Part shown: piece after piece, positions 1-8,593 of the stretch | How positions within the stretch are numbered: the stretch's first letter is position 1 | Layout: each line of letters begins with the position of its first letter | NCBI GenBank assembly: GCA_028689735.1 | Contig: JAQVCP010000009.1 | Span: forward strand, 1-64,000 | From: Hespellia sp. | GTDB lineage: Bacteria; Bacillota; Clostridia; Lachnospirales; Lachnospiraceae | DNA: 64,000 nt | Direction of reading: 5' to 3' | The notes under the pieces: generated by a model | What the model was told of the DNA's origin: nothing | The model's input: only the letters and a program-made list of their open reading frames with translations | The model's database searches: none | Made by a program: the position numbers and the translations under genes

Positions 1-239
1 CAGACCTTTGAGAAAAACTTGTGTGAAATCTGTAATAAAATTCCTACACCGTCTCCGGTCTCACCTTCGGCATCCTTGCCAGCTCTATGTTCTAAATTTT
101 CTACAATCTTCAGTGCGTTCGCCACTGTCTCGTGACTCCTCTTGCCCTTGATATTGACCACTGCACCAATACCACAGTTATCATGCTCGAACCTGGGATC
201 ATATAGTCCAGTGCTCTCGCCCAGTATTTTCTTGTCCAT
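1..239 (-). CDS. gltB: Glutamate synthase large subunit, N-terminal part (cut by window edge)
   Basis: Only the first 79 residues are in the window; the rest lies to the left. The protein starts MDKKILGESTGLYDPRFEHD and then shows NCGIGAVVN and LEHRAGKDAEGETGDGVGIL. This is the start of the class II glutamine amidotransferase domain of glutamate synthase, which releases ammonia from glutamine to aminate 2-oxoglutarate. The likely catalytic cysteine is in NCGIGA; it is not directly after Met1, so either a short N-terminal stretch is processed or family alignment places it differently. The start is supported by AAAGGA 8 bases upstream. A good vegetative promoter lies just upstream at 281-309. 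Confidence 0.88.
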   Translation of the reverse strand, partial: MDKKILGESTGLYDPRFEHDNCGIGAVVNIKGKRSHETVANALKIVENLEHRAGKDAEGETGDGVGILLQISHKFFSKV

Positions 240-280
240 ATTCACTATCCTTTCTCAATTGTGTTTACCAATTTTTCATT

Positions 281-309
281 ACTATACTACAAAATAAACG
301 GTTTGTAAA
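281..309 (-). promoter_or_regulatory. Promoter of gltB
   Basis: On the minus strand there is a -35 TTTACA (309-304), a 17-base spacer and a -10 TATAGT (286-281). The start codon of gltB follows about 40 bases downstream. Confidence 0.7.
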
Positions 310-585
310 TAAAAAAATTTTGTAAATTATCTGATTGTTTCTAAATTCGAATTTATTCATTTTGTTTTCTGTCTATTTTGTAATTTCTTCCTATTTTTTG
401 CTTTTTGTAAGAGATATATTTCTGTTACCGACACATATCTATTCTATCCAGCTAGTCTTTCATCACTGTTTCAAGTGCAATACAGATATTTTTAATCTTT
501 TTTCTTACTTTCGGCTTTCCGACTGCCTTGCTTTCTTTCTGCTTTCCGACTGTCTTGCCTTCCGGTTTCTGATTTCCAGATAAAA
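310..585. other. AT-rich intergenic stretch with a short direct repeat
   Basis: No gene is supported here; the 82-codon open frame at 335-583 has no ribosome-binding site and is full of low-complexity Phe and Leu. The only structure seen is a near-exact 18-bp direct repeat, GCTTTCCGACTGCCTTGC at 514-531 and the same with one change at 541-558, in a pyrimidine-rich tract. Confidence 0.5.
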
Positions 586-631
586 AAGTCCCTCATGCCT
601 GTGCTCTTTTACACACTTGACAAAGGGACTT
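586..631 (-). terminator. Terminator of the CPBP protease gene
   Basis: Read on the minus strand, AAGTCCCT (631-624) pairs with AGGGACTT (593-586) and is followed directly by a run of T. It lies 16 bases after the CPBP stop codon. The loop is long, about 30 bases. Confidence 0.7.
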
Positions 632-646
632 CATTGACCAAAAAGC

Positions 647-1597
647 TTATTCGACAAGTTCTGAATCTGATACCGCATTCTCTGGTTTTTCATCAATTCC
701 CTGAATCATCACGAACAGAACTGAACCAGCAAATACGCAGCCTACGGTCACCAGACCAAGCCGTGCGAAATTCTTGAACATCCAGGTAAAGCCGTCTGCC
801 CTCGTCAGAACCAGTGAGGTAATATTGACCATCATATGGAGAAAAATCGGAGCCTTTACAGAACCATACTTTTCATAGGCGTAGGCCATCAGCATTCCAA
901 CCACCAGCGCAAATATAACCTGGACCAGATTGCTGTGAGAAATCGAGAACAGTAAGGAGGAGTAAATTGCAGCAATCATAAATGTTCCATTTTCACGGTA
1001 CCGCTGGAATAACACCCCACGATAAAATATCTCTTCTGCAAGCGGGGTAATCAACCCAAGACAAATAATCTGAATCGGAAAGGATGCAGAATAAAATCCT
1101 TCTGCTGTTCCGGAATAGCTGTTATTCAGATCAAAGGCCATCATGCACATATTCTCAAGGTTGTTAAGCGCGATGCAGGCTGTCACGCCCAGACCTGCCA
1201 GAAATACATATTTGTAAAGTGGAGCTTTCTTATTCACCGGTCTTTGCTCTTCCCGATCCAGCTTCCTGTCACGTGCAAAAAAGAAAAACATAACCGGTAA
1301 TGTAAGCACACCCAGCAAAGCAGTAAGCTCCGCAGAATGCTCCAGAATAATCTTGGTTGCTGCCGGAATTATATCCGTCATAATCTTGCTGATCTGACTC
1401 CAGATTGCGTCCGTCTGTGCGCTTGAAAGCGTCTCTGCATTCGCATATTTATCAAGAATCTTCTGTAGTTCCGGCCATGCAAGTGACATCGATATCACAC
1501 TTGATATGATTGCACTTCCAATCCATTGTATTACCCAAAATAATAGAAGCGGTACAATGACTCTCCCAAAACCGCCTCGTCTTTGCTTTTGTTCCAT
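647..1597 (-). CDS. CPBP family intramembrane glutamic protease
   Basis: A 316-residue integral membrane protein with about seven hydrophobic segments. The three CPBP (Abi/Rce1) motifs are present: EExxxxR at residues 188-193 within AEEIFYRG, FxxxH at 217-221 in LFSISH, and HxxxN at 254-258 in HMMVN. In the family these polar residues build the active site that cleaves substrates in the membrane. The substrate here is unknown; relatives act in prenyl-protein processing, bacteriocin immunity or stress control. The ribosome-binding site AAAGGAG lies 9 bases before the ATG. It is a single-gene unit with its own terminator. Confidence 0.88.
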   Translation of the reverse strand: MEQKQRRGGFGRVIVPLLLFWVIQWIGSAIISSVISMSLAWPELQKILDKYANAETLSSAQTDAIWSQISKIMTDIIPAATKIILEHSAELTALLGVLTLPVMFFFFARDRKLDREEQRPVNKKAPLYKYVFLAGLGVTACIALNNLENMCMMAFDLNNSYSGTAEGFYSASFPIQIICLGLITPLAEEIFYRGVLFQRYRENGTFMIAAIYSSLLFSISHSNLVQVIFALVVGMLMAYAYEKYGSVKAPIFLHMMVNITSLVLTRADGFTWMFKNFARLGLVTVGCVFAGSVLFVMIQGIDEKPENAVSDSELVE

Positions 1598-1730
1598 TCA
1601 GTCAAATCTCCTTTTCTTCTTTCACATCTGCAATGCTCCTTTCAGAACAATCATATGCGACAATTACCACATGTATATCATTGTACTTCTCCCGCGCATA
1701 TCTGACAAGTGAAAAATCTATAAAGATTTC

Positions 1731-1759
1731 TTGACACAACTTTGCTTAAGCATTACTAT
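1731..1759 (+). promoter_or_regulatory. Promoter of thiT
   Basis: A consensus -35 TTGACA (1731-1736), a spacer of exactly 17 bases and -10 TACTAT (1754-1759). Transcription should start near 1766, about 45 bases before the TPP riboswitch. Confidence 0.8.
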
Positions 1760-1767
1760 AGGAAAAG

Positions 1768-1798
1768 ATGAATGAAACACGCTCTGTTTTTCATTCAT
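1768..1798 (+). repeat. Hairpin in the thiT leader upstream of the riboswitch
   Basis: ATGAATGAAA (1768-1777) and TTTCATTCAT (1789-1798) form a perfect 10-bp stem with an 11-base loop. It sits at the very 5' end of the predicted transcript. It is not part of the standard THI element and may protect the 5' end of the RNA. Confidence 0.55.
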
Positions 1799-1810
1799 AA
1801 AATATAATAA

Positions 1811-1898
1811 AGTAACCTGGGGGTGCTTATAGCTGAGATGTATCTACCGATACAGTCCCTTATTACTTGATCCGGGTAATACCGGCGGAAGGAAGGAG
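1811..1898 (+). promoter_or_regulatory. TPP riboswitch (THI element)
   Basis: The conserved parts of the thiamin pyrophosphate aptamer are visible in order: GGGGGTGC near 1819, GCTGAGATG near 1832, and TGATCCGGGTAATACCGGCG (1868-1887) followed by GAAGGAAGG. The last segment runs straight into the thiT ribosome-binding site AAGGAG (1893-1898). There is no terminator between aptamer and gene, so control is most likely at translation initiation: TPP binding should close P1 and hide the ribosome-binding site. Confidence 0.93.
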
Positions 1899-1906
1899 TA
1901 ATTTTT

Positions 1907-2455
1907 ATGTCTAATCTAAGTGTCAAAACCAAGAAACTCGTATTTTCAGCAATGGCTGTTGCCCTTGCGATCATCACATCCTATCTCAAATTATTTGAGA
2001 TGCCTATGGGTGGTTCCATCACACTCTTCAGCATGTTTTTCATCTGCCTCATCGGATACTGGTATGGTCCCGCTGTCGGAATCGCAACCGGCATTGCATA
2101 CGGACTGGTTCAGTTTGCAATCCAGCCTTACATTTTAAGCATTCCACAAGTCATATGTGATTATCCACTGGCATTTGGTGCACTGGGTCTGTCCGGTTTC
2201 TTTGCCAATAAAAAACACGGTCTACAGTTCGGATATTTATTAGGAGTATTTGGTCGTTTCTGTTTTGCAGTATTGTCCGGCGTTGTTTTCTTTGCCTCCT
2301 ATGCGCCAGAAGGTATGAACGCATTCGTGTATTCCGTAGCTTACAACGGTTCCTACCTCGGAGCAGAAGCCATCATCACCGTCATTCTCCTCTCCCTTGC
2401 CCCAGTTGCTAAAGCTCTGGGAAATGTAAAGGTAATGGCTAACCAAGGCGCGTAA
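1907..2455 (+). CDS. thiT: Thiamine transporter S component ThiT (energy-coupling factor family)
   Basis: A 182-residue membrane protein with about six hydrophobic helices. It is the substrate-binding subunit of an ECF transporter that uses the shared EcfAA'T module, encoded elsewhere, to import thiamine. The family signature YNGSYLGAEA is near residue 147, and the length matches ThiT (about 180). The TPP riboswitch directly upstream supports the substrate assignment. The ATG is preceded by AAGGAG at 8 bases. The convergent neighbour is argS. Confidence 0.93.
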   Translation: MSNLSVKTKKLVFSAMAVALAIITSYLKLFEMPMGGSITLFSMFFICLIGYWYGPAVGIATGIAYGLVQFAIQPYILSIPQVICDYPLAFGALGLSGFFANKKHGLQFGYLLGVFGRFCFAVLSGVVFFASYAPEGMNAFVYSVAYNGSYLGAEAIITVILLSLAPVAKALGNVKVMANQGA

Positions 2456-2526
2456 AACAATACGCACAAAATCAAATTGAACGCTGAAATCATTGACAGA
2501 ATATTTTTCACTCTGCCAAAAGATAA

Positions 2527-2572
2527 GCCAAGAGGCGCCCCGTAATCATCAGATTGCGGGACGCCTCTTGGC
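2527..2572 (-). terminator. Strong hairpin between convergent thiT and argS
   Basis: GCCAAGAGGCG (2527-2537) pairs perfectly with CGCCTCTTGGC (2562-2572), extended by CCCG/CGGG after a bulge. On the minus strand the stem is followed by TTATCTTTT, so it most likely ends argS transcripts. The plus side lacks a T run but the stem may also slow thiT transcripts. Confidence 0.65.
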
Positions 2573-2599
2573 GATTCCTGTAAAATCTCACCGTTTCAA

Positions 2600-4363
2600 T
2601 TACATTCTCTCCGGTGCCGAGAATCCAAGCAAATCAATGCACTGTTCCAACACATCCTTCGTCACTTTCAACAACGCTATATAGCTCTTCTGCTTCGTCT
2701 GATCCTCTTCCGCAAGAATTTTTGTCTCATGATAAAAACGATTGAATGCATTCGCAAGATCATAAATATACGCACAGATTTTATGTGGTGCAATCTCATC
2801 AAATACGGTATGCATCACACCGTTGAACTTTGCGACCTCAAGCATCAATGCCTTTTCGCATTCGCTCTGTGTCGGGCAAATGGTCAGCCCATTCAGCTCG
2901 TGATTTTCCTTGTAACGATTCAGGATTGATTTGATTCGCACAATCGTATAGAGGATATACGGTCCGGTATTGCCTTCAAAGGAAGTAAAACGATCCACAT
3001 CGAACACATAGTCTTTGGATGCCTGATTAGAAAGATCACCATATTTGATAGCCGCAAGACCTACGATTTTTGCTGTTTCCATCGCCTCATCCTCGGATAC
3101 CGTCTTATTTTCCGTAATCTTCTGATACATCTCCTCATTAATCTCACGGATGAGATTTTCAAGACGCATAACACCACCTTCTCTGGTCTTAAATGGCTTG
3201 CCATCCTTTCCGTTCATGGTTCCAAAACCAAGGAATTCTAATTTCATATCTGAGTCAACAATTCCCGTTTTTTTCGCGCATCGAAACACCTGAACGAAAT
3301 GAAGTTCCTGACGCTTGTCAACAACATAGATTACTTCATCTGGATGATACATCTCCTCGCGTTCCACAAGAGTCGCCAAATCCGTTGTGTCATACAGTGC
3401 AGCTCCATCCGACTTCAAAATCATACATGGAGGGATTTCTTTCGTATCAGTGTCTTCTTTTACATCTACTACCAGGGCACCATCATCAAGATGTGCATAA
3501 CCCTCAGACTTTAAACGTTCTACCATATCTGGAATATAAGCCTGTGCATCAGCTTCACCCTTCCAAAGATCGAACGCTACATTCAGATTCTCATAATTCT
3601 TTTTCAAATCGGTCACCGAAACATTCATAATATGCTTCCAGATTGCCCGATATCCACGATGTCCATTCTGTAAAAGAAAGGTAGCTTGCAATGCATTTTC
3701 CCGGTAATCATCGTGCTCTTTTGCATAGGAACTTGCTGTCGGATAGATTTCTTCCAACTCGCTGATTGTAAAGGGTGCTTCTTCCGGGTACTCTCCTTCA
3801 AACTCTTCCTGAAAATATGGAAGATCTGGCTTTCTTTTTTTCAGTTCGGTTATAATCAATCCCATCTGATATCCCCAGTCACCAAGATGAATATCTCCAA
3901 TCACCTGATGCCCTGCAAAACGTGCAATTCTTTTTACGCTCTCACCAATAATTGCAGAGCGCAGATGTCCCACGTGAAGTGGCTTCGCTACATTCGGTCC
4001 GCCGTAATCAATCATGATCGTCTTTGGGTTTTCTGCCTTTTCAAATCCAAGCCCCTCCTCCTGCTCCATCTGATTCAAATAATCAGCCAGACATTTTGCA
4101 TCCAGCTTGATGTTTATAAATCCAGGATTCACAGCTTCTACCGTTTCAAATAAATCGGTTTCCTGAAGCAGTGCAACTACATCGTTAGCTATCATAATAG
4201 GTGCCTTTTTATAAGCTTTTGCCGCTGCCATTGCACCATTACATTGAAATTCACACAAGTCCGGACGATTCGAGACTGTTACCTTTGCATAGGATTTATC
4301 ATATCCCGCTTTTGTAAAAGCATCTTCCATACAGACTGCAATTGTCGTTAGTATTGTTTTCAT
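2600..4363 (-). CDS. argS: Arginyl-tRNA synthetase
   Basis: A 587-residue class I aminoacyl-tRNA synthetase that charges tRNA-Arg. The N-terminal Add1-like tRNA-binding domain is followed by the HIGH motif as HVGHLRSAI at about residues 130-138. As is usual for many ArgRS there is no classic KMSKS; the loop is replaced by GKPFKTREGG. The anticodon-binding DALR domain forms the C-terminus, ending LLGFSAPERM. AAGGAG lies 7 bases before the ATG. It starts 46 bases after azlD on the same strand and may be read with azlC-azlD. A tRNA-Arg gene lies 1.8 kb away, which is probably coincidence. Confidence 0.95.
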   Translation of the reverse strand: MKTILTTIAVCMEDAFTKAGYDKSYAKVTVSNRPDLCEFQCNGAMAAAKAYKKAPIMIANDVVALLQETDLFETVEAVNPGFINIKLDAKCLADYLNQMEQEEGLGFEKAENPKTIMIDYGGPNVAKPLHVGHLRSAIIGESVKRIARFAGHQVIGDIHLGDWGYQMGLIITELKKRKPDLPYFQEEFEGEYPEEAPFTISELEEIYPTASSYAKEHDDYRENALQATFLLQNGHRGYRAIWKHIMNVSVTDLKKNYENLNVAFDLWKGEADAQAYIPDMVERLKSEGYAHLDDGALVVDVKEDTDTKEIPPCMILKSDGAALYDTTDLATLVEREEMYHPDEVIYVVDKRQELHFVQVFRCAKKTGIVDSDMKLEFLGFGTMNGKDGKPFKTREGGVMRLENLIREINEEMYQKITENKTVSEDEAMETAKIVGLAAIKYGDLSNQASKDYVFDVDRFTSFEGNTGPYILYTIVRIKSILNRYKENHELNGLTICPTQSECEKALMLEVAKFNGVMHTVFDEIAPHKICAYIYDLANAFNRFYHETKILAEEDQTKQKSYIALLKVTKDVLEQCIDLLGFSAPERM

Positions 4364-4409
4364 CTCATTCTCCTTGCAATTTTATAATATAAGTTCCATC
4401 ACTCTATGT

Positions 4410-4742
4410 TTAAAACACCAGCTGAATCATCAGCATATACAGTACAGTTCCTACGCCAATACTAAGCAGATTATTCCGCTTCCACACATGGAGCACAGCT
4501 GTTACTGTAACTGCAATGAACTCTGGAATTCCATGGGGCACGGACCGCACCGGTGTATCCCGCAGGCAATATACAACCAGCATCCCAATAATAGCCGGAG
4601 TCAGCACCTTCCCGAGGTACTGCACAATTGCCGGAATCTCTTTTCCTTCCGGAAAAAGCAGAAAAGGTACTGCCCTTGTAGCAAATGTTGTCAGACCCAC
4701 TGCAAGAATGATAAGAAAAGAGGTCGTTGCATCTATCGGCAT
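4410..4742 (-). CDS. azlD: AzlD-type branched-chain amino acid exporter, small subunit
   Basis: A 110-residue protein with three to four hydrophobic segments, carrying FATRAVPFLLFP near residue 20, typical of the AzlD family. AzlD pairs with AzlC to export branched-chain amino acids and their analogues. The start overlaps the end of azlC by 10 bases, which implies translational coupling. Confidence 0.85.
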   Translation of the reverse strand: MPIDATTSFLIILAVGLTTFATRAVPFLLFPEGKEIPAIVQYLGKVLTPAIIGMLVVYCLRDTPVRSVPHGIPEFIAVTVTAVLHVWKRNNLLSIGVGTVLYMLMIQLVF

Positions 4743-5440
4743 GATAAATCCACCCCCTCATCTAATCTCTTCTTTCCCACAAACAGTACAGCTACAATCA
4801 GAAGCATCGTTGGCAGGATAAAGTTCGCACTGCCAAAAATTTGAAGACAGATTACCGCCGAAGCGATTCCAATCAACGACGGGATGCGATTTCTGATTTC
4901 CATCCACTGTTCAATAAAAATCACCACGAACAGTGCTGTCATTGCAAATTCAATCCCCTCTGCATTAAACGGAAGTACACTCTTAGCAATTCCTCCGATT
5001 ACAGAGCCTATGATCCAATAGCACTGATCTAAAACGGCAATACAAAACAGGAACTTTTTTTCATCCACACCTTCCGGAATTCTTGTCGTACAAAGCAGAG
5101 AATAGGTTTCATCCGTCAGTGAAAACACCATATACCATTTTCTTTTTCCCATGTCATTAAATTTATCCAGCAGCGATATTCCATAAAAAATGTGCCGGAT
5201 GTTCACCATCAGTGTCATAAAGATAACCTGAACAAATGATATACCCGGCACAAAGAAATTTACAGCCAGATATTGCCCCGACCCTGCATAGACTAGCAGA
5301 CTCATAAGCGCTGCCCATAAAAAAGAATATCCTTTTTCTGCATACATTACTCCAAATGCAATTCCAATAAACAGATACCCGGTAAGTACCGGAATTGTAC
5401 ATGGAAATGCCTTTTTCAATGCGGTTTTATAAGTGTACAT
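4733..5440 (-). CDS. azlC: AzlC-type branched-chain amino acid exporter, large subunit
   Basis: A 235-residue membrane protein. It has the AzlC motif GIAFGVMYAEKG near residue 27, SLLVYAGSGQ near 48 and NIRHIFYGISLL near 80, with the usual length. It forms the exporter with AzlD immediately downstream. The upstream exported-protein gene ends only 20 bases before it, so the three genes, and perhaps argS, form one operon. Confidence 0.88.
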   Translation of the reverse strand: MYTYKTALKKAFPCTIPVLTGYLFIGIAFGVMYAEKGYSFLWAALMSLLVYAGSGQYLAVNFFVPGISFVQVIFMTLMVNIRHIFYGISLLDKFNDMGKRKWYMVFSLTDETYSLLCTTRIPEGVDEKKFLFCIAVLDQCYWIIGSVIGGIAKSVLPFNAEGIEFAMTALFVVIFIEQWMEIRNRIPSLIGIASAVICLQIFGSANFILPTMLLIVAVLFVGKKRLDEGVDLSCR

Positions 5441-5460
5441 TTTCTCTCATCTCTTTTGTA

Positions 5461-6183
5461 TTATTTTGTGTAAGCTGTCTGGAGGTCTTCAATCTCTGCA
5501 CGCAGCGTCTCATCCATTTTCAGTGCGGCATTGTATTTTTTCTGAACTTCCTCCAGCAGGCTGCAAACATCTTCTTCCTTCGCCTCTTTGGCAACATATG
5601 CCTCAGACTGCTCATCACCGTTTGCAATATAATATGTACAGTCCTCGTTCTGTCTCAAATACAGCGTGTCCATTCCTGGTACAAGCGTATCAATATTCCT
5701 GATTTTCATCTCGTAGTACACATAAGCAACAAGGCTCCCTGCCTCCTGCCCTTTTTTCGAGTACACCGTAATATTCCGGTACTCTTCAACAAACTTCTGA
5801 TTGTTCTCAAGGTGTGCACTTAGAGAATCATCCAGCTGCTCCACCAAATTTCCAATTTCCTGTTTGTCTCCTTTGGCAAGCGCGGAATAATATTGTGCCA
5901 CAAATTCATTTACTTTTGGATATTGGTTTTTCATCAGGGGATTTGCTTCCAATAGATTCGCTTGCGTGACTTCTGTCTCATTCTGATTAGAAAAAGAGAT
6001 TATCTGAACATTCGGACTATCCTGTACATTACTTGTATTCTTCAATTCACCGGCAGTTACAATCTGCCCGGCAAGATTATCGGTCGTATGGTCAGCAACG
6101 CTGTCTTTGGTTAAAAGTATGCTGCCTGCAACCACCAATGCAATCATCAGTGATCCGGTGGCGACTTGCTTTAACCGTCCCAT
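5461..6183 (-). CDS. Exported or membrane-anchored protein of unknown function
   Basis: A 240-residue protein. A single hydrophobic segment at residues 9-24 (TGSLMIALVVAGSILL) marks a signal anchor, so the rest should be outside the cell. Residues 80-190 contain a region rich in aromatic and acidic residues (NEFVAQYYSALAKGD) whose helix followed by beta pattern resembles NTF2-like domains; this is an inference. No catalytic motif is seen. It leads the azlCD group and lies 24 bases from the tRNA gene. Confidence 0.65.
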   Translation of the reverse strand: MGRLKQVATGSLMIALVVAGSILLTKDSVADHTTDNLAGQIVTAGELKNTSNVQDSPNVQIISFSNQNETEVTQANLLEANPLMKNQYPKVNEFVAQYYSALAKGDKQEIGNLVEQLDDSLSAHLENNQKFVEEYRNITVYSKKGQEAGSLVAYVYYEMKIRNIDTLVPGMDTLYLRQNEDCTYYIANGDEQSEAYVAKEAKEEDVCSLLEEVQKKYNAALKMDETLRAEIEDLQTAYTK

Positions 6184-6206
6184 AGTGTCCTCCTCTTTTT
6201 AAGATA

Positions 6207-6278
6207 CACGTCTGAGCGGAGTCGAACCGCCGCACCTGCCTCCGGAGGGCAGTGCTCTATCCACTGAGCTACAGACGT
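6207..6278 (-). tRNA. tRNA-Arg, anticodon CCG
   Basis: The minus strand folds into a full cloverleaf. The acceptor stem ACGTCTG pairs with CAGACGT, the D arm is GCTC/GAGC, the anticodon stem CTGCC/GGCAG encloses the loop CTCCGGA with anticodon CCG, and the T arm GGCGG/CCGCT carries TTCGACT. It reads the codon CGG. The discriminator base is G and CCA is not encoded. Confidence 0.95.
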
Positions 6279-6281
6279 ATA

Positions 6282-6310
6282 TTACAGAGCGTCTCTTGGA
6301 CGCTTTGTAA
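6282..6310 (-). terminator. Hairpin between the DUF5688 gene and tRNA-Arg
   Basis: TTACAGAGCGTC (6282-6293) pairs with GACGCTTTGTAA (6299-6310) with one mismatch and a 5-base loop. There is no T run, so it could instead be a processing site at the 5' end of the tRNA precursor. Confidence 0.45.
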
Positions 6311-6374
6311 TATTATCACAAATTCCATAAAAAGTAAAGTGAATAACGATATTTATCCTTTGTTTTATCTTCTA

Positions 6375-7283
6375 CTATCCATGAATACAATGCTGAATTC
6401 TATCATAATAATATGCATGATCCGCCAGAACTTCTTCGTCATCCAGCTGGGTCTCATTGATCTCCCGAATCATTTCGTTCAACTCGTCTCCCTTTATGCT
6501 CTTGCTTTCCGGTATAATGATCACTTCATGGACGCTGCTTGGAAGAATATAGAAGTTCTCCTGAAGCTTGCCACCAATCATTTCGAGAACATATTCATAA
6601 ATCATACAGGCAGCACCGTAATTCTTAATTTCATTTGAAAGAACATACATAGTATCTTCTTCTACAACATTTCTCACATCCCGTGTAAAGAGATTACAGC
6701 ATCGTTTCCCACACATCATCTCTTCCACCACCGATTGCATGGTGCTAAGTTCCGCCGGGAGCAGCCTGCCACTGTTACGTTGTGAATCGCGATACAGTAT
6801 TCTTTTGTCAATTCCCCACTCCTTCAAATGCTCATTGCGAACCATAATTGTTGCCGTCCCTTTTTCTCCGGCTTCCAACAGGATATAAAAGGTAATTGCA
6901 AGATCCATGAATCTCAGATACGGAACTTCCTCGAGAAGCTTTTTATTCTTCTCATAATTAATCAGATTAAAAAGTACCCTGCTTCCAATACTTTTATAGC
7001 TTTTCAAAAAATCTCCATTCCAGGATTCTTCAAATTTAACTTTTTCGTAAAAATGTACGATACGATTTGCCACCTCTTCAATATCGCTTCCATTCTTATA
7101 TTCTTCGTAATAGTCTTCAAGATATATCGTTGGCGATATATTAATCTGCTGTTTTACAATGGTAATCCCCTGCCTTTCCTTCCCATTATTTTTTGTAATC
7201 GTATGTAAATGTACACATACCCCCTCTTCCAATTTCTGGTCAACGGCTCCTGTTACTGCGCTTATAAACTCCTGATATCCCAT
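6375..7283 (-). CDS. DUF5688 family protein
   Basis: A 302-residue soluble protein without signal or membrane segment. The region KQQINISPTIYLEDYYEEY (residues 44-62) and the length match DUF5688, a family common in Lachnospiraceae and of unknown function. The C-terminal half contains YVLSNEIKNYGAACMIY and the phrase YILPSSVHEVIIIP, as seen in the family. The ATG is preceded by GAGAGGAG. It appears to be a single-gene unit. Confidence 0.7.
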   Translation of the reverse strand: MGYQEFISAVTGAVDQKLEEGVCVHLHTITKNNGKERQGITIVKQQINISPTIYLEDYYEEYKNGSDIEEVANRIVHFYEKVKFEESWNGDFLKSYKSIGSRVLFNLINYEKNKKLLEEVPYLRFMDLAITFYILLEAGEKGTATIMVRNEHLKEWGIDKRILYRDSQRNSGRLLPAELSTMQSVVEEMMCGKRCCNLFTRDVRNVVEEDTMYVLSNEIKNYGAACMIYEYVLEMIGGKLQENFYILPSSVHEVIIIPESKSIKGDELNEMIREINETQLDDEEVLADHAYYYDRIQHCIHG

Positions 7284-7613
7284 TGTACTCCTCTCTTTAA
7301 AGCGCCCATCTTTTGTTTGTCTGCTGAAAAAGTGACACGATACGTGTCGGAAAAATAGATTTGATTCAAAATATTATGTGTTTTGATTATACATGGTAGT
7401 TTTTAAAAATGCAACTACTTTTTTATGTTCTTAGATACGTCCTGTTTTCAGATACAATTTGCACCCTCACTCAATTCCAATAATGATATCCATAGAACAA
7501 AGAGTTTCGCTCACGAAACTCTCGCGCCAAAGCGCGGTCACCTCAGTGACCATATTCCATTTGTGCGTAGTGCACATCCCCTGGAGTGTTTTTACATAAT
7601 AGGGAAGTAAAAA
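7284..7613. other. Intergenic region with a string of small palindromes
   Basis: No gene is supported in this stretch. Between 7502 and 7575 four short perfect palindromes follow each other: GAGTTTCG/CGAAACTC, CGCG/CGCG, GGTCAC/GTGACC and GTGC/GCAC. This looks like a small structured repeat element rather than an ordinary terminator. Confidence 0.5.
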
Positions 7614-7637
7614 GCTGCATACAAAAAAGCATGCAGC
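7614..7637 (-). terminator. Terminator downstream of efp
   Basis: GCTGCAT (7614-7620) and ATGCAGC (7631-7637) form a perfect stem. On the minus strand it is followed by TTTTT and on the plus strand by CATTTTTT, so it can work in both directions. It lies 110 bases past the efp stop. Confidence 0.75.
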
Positions 7638-7749
7638 CATTTTTTATAATCAATGGATACTCAAAATCCACTTTGTCACTCCCTCGTAATCTTACGTAGC
7701 TTCGCTGCTCTCTCAGCAGGAGCTTGCGCCTCTTACTGTGGCAGAGATG

Positions 7750-8307
7750 TTATGCTCTGGACAAATACTCGCCTGAACGTGTATCGACTTTCAGAACTTC
7801 TCCTTCTTCAATAAACAATGGAACCTGTACAACTGCGCCTGTCTCTAATGTAGCTGGTTTTGTAGCACCCTGAGCGGTGTTGCCCTTGAAACCTGGCTCT
7901 GTTGCTGTTACCTGAAGTTCAACAACAATCTCAGGCTCAATGGAGAATACCTTTCCATTGTGTGAACATACTTTTACATTCGTATTCTCTTTTACAAATT
8001 TCAAAGAATCTCCAACTGTCTCTGCATCCAATGAATACTGATCATATGTCTCATTATCCATGAAGTTGTAAAGATCACCATCTTCATATAAATACATTAC
8101 TTCTTTTCTCTCGATATGTGCTTTTGGGAATTTATCATCCGGGTTGAATGTATCTTCCTTAATTCCACCATTGATAATATCTTTTAATTTTGCTCTTACA
8201 AAAGCTGCACCTTTCCCTGGTTTTACATGTTGGAATTCGATAACCTGACAAATCTTGCCGTTCACTTCAACTGTAACACCATTCCTAAAATCTCCTGCTT
8301 TTACCAT
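7750..8307 (-). CDS. efp: Translation elongation factor P
   Basis: A 185-residue protein of the standard EF-P length, with KOW-like, OB and C-terminal domains. It relieves ribosome stalling at polyproline stretches. The tip loop [10 protein letters not shown] places Lys32 where EF-P is modified or contacts the peptidyl-tRNA. The C-terminus ends in the signature [11 protein letters not shown]. The ATG follows AAGGAGG at 7 bases. There is a 286-base gap upstream in which the promoter must lie; no clear consensus was picked. Confidence 0.96.
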   Translation of the reverse strand: MVKAGDFRNGVTVEVNGKICQVIEFQHVKPGKGAAFVRAKLKDIINGGIKEDTFNPDDKFPKAHIERKEVMYLYEDGDLYNFMDNETYDQYSLDAETVGDSLKFVKENTNVKVCSHNGKVFSIEPEIVVELQVTATEPGFKGNTAQGATKPATLETGAVVQVPLFIEEGEVLKVDTRSGEYLSRA

Positions 8308-8593
8308 TGTAATCCTCCTTCGTCATATTTCCAATTTCAATTATGTCTTTTGATTCTGACATAATCAAATGTTACTCTCCATCCCTGTCAGATAGGAGTT
8401 ATCCTCTTATTGAGTCGTTCACTTTACTAAGCACACTCCATATAATTGTATACTAACTATGCTATTTTATAATAATTTTCGATTTTTTTCAAGCTTTTTC
8501 AGCATGAAACCACATTATTTTACGCGATTTCTCTGCTGTCTGCTCCCATACCGTGCACTCCGGCGCACACCAATGGCAAAATATAGCAACAGC

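Noticed and set aside
335..583. 82-codon plus-strand frame upstream of gltB
   Set aside because: No ribosome-binding site, low-complexity Phe/Leu/Ser content, and it overlaps the direct repeat tract.
3193..3630. 145-codon plus-strand frame
   Set aside because: Lies wholly antisense to argS; composition is that of a reverse-frame shadow.
6208..6278. tRNA-Arg as the integration site of the prophage
   Set aside because: The element junction is clearly in dprA 14 kb away; no duplicate tRNA 3' end was seen.
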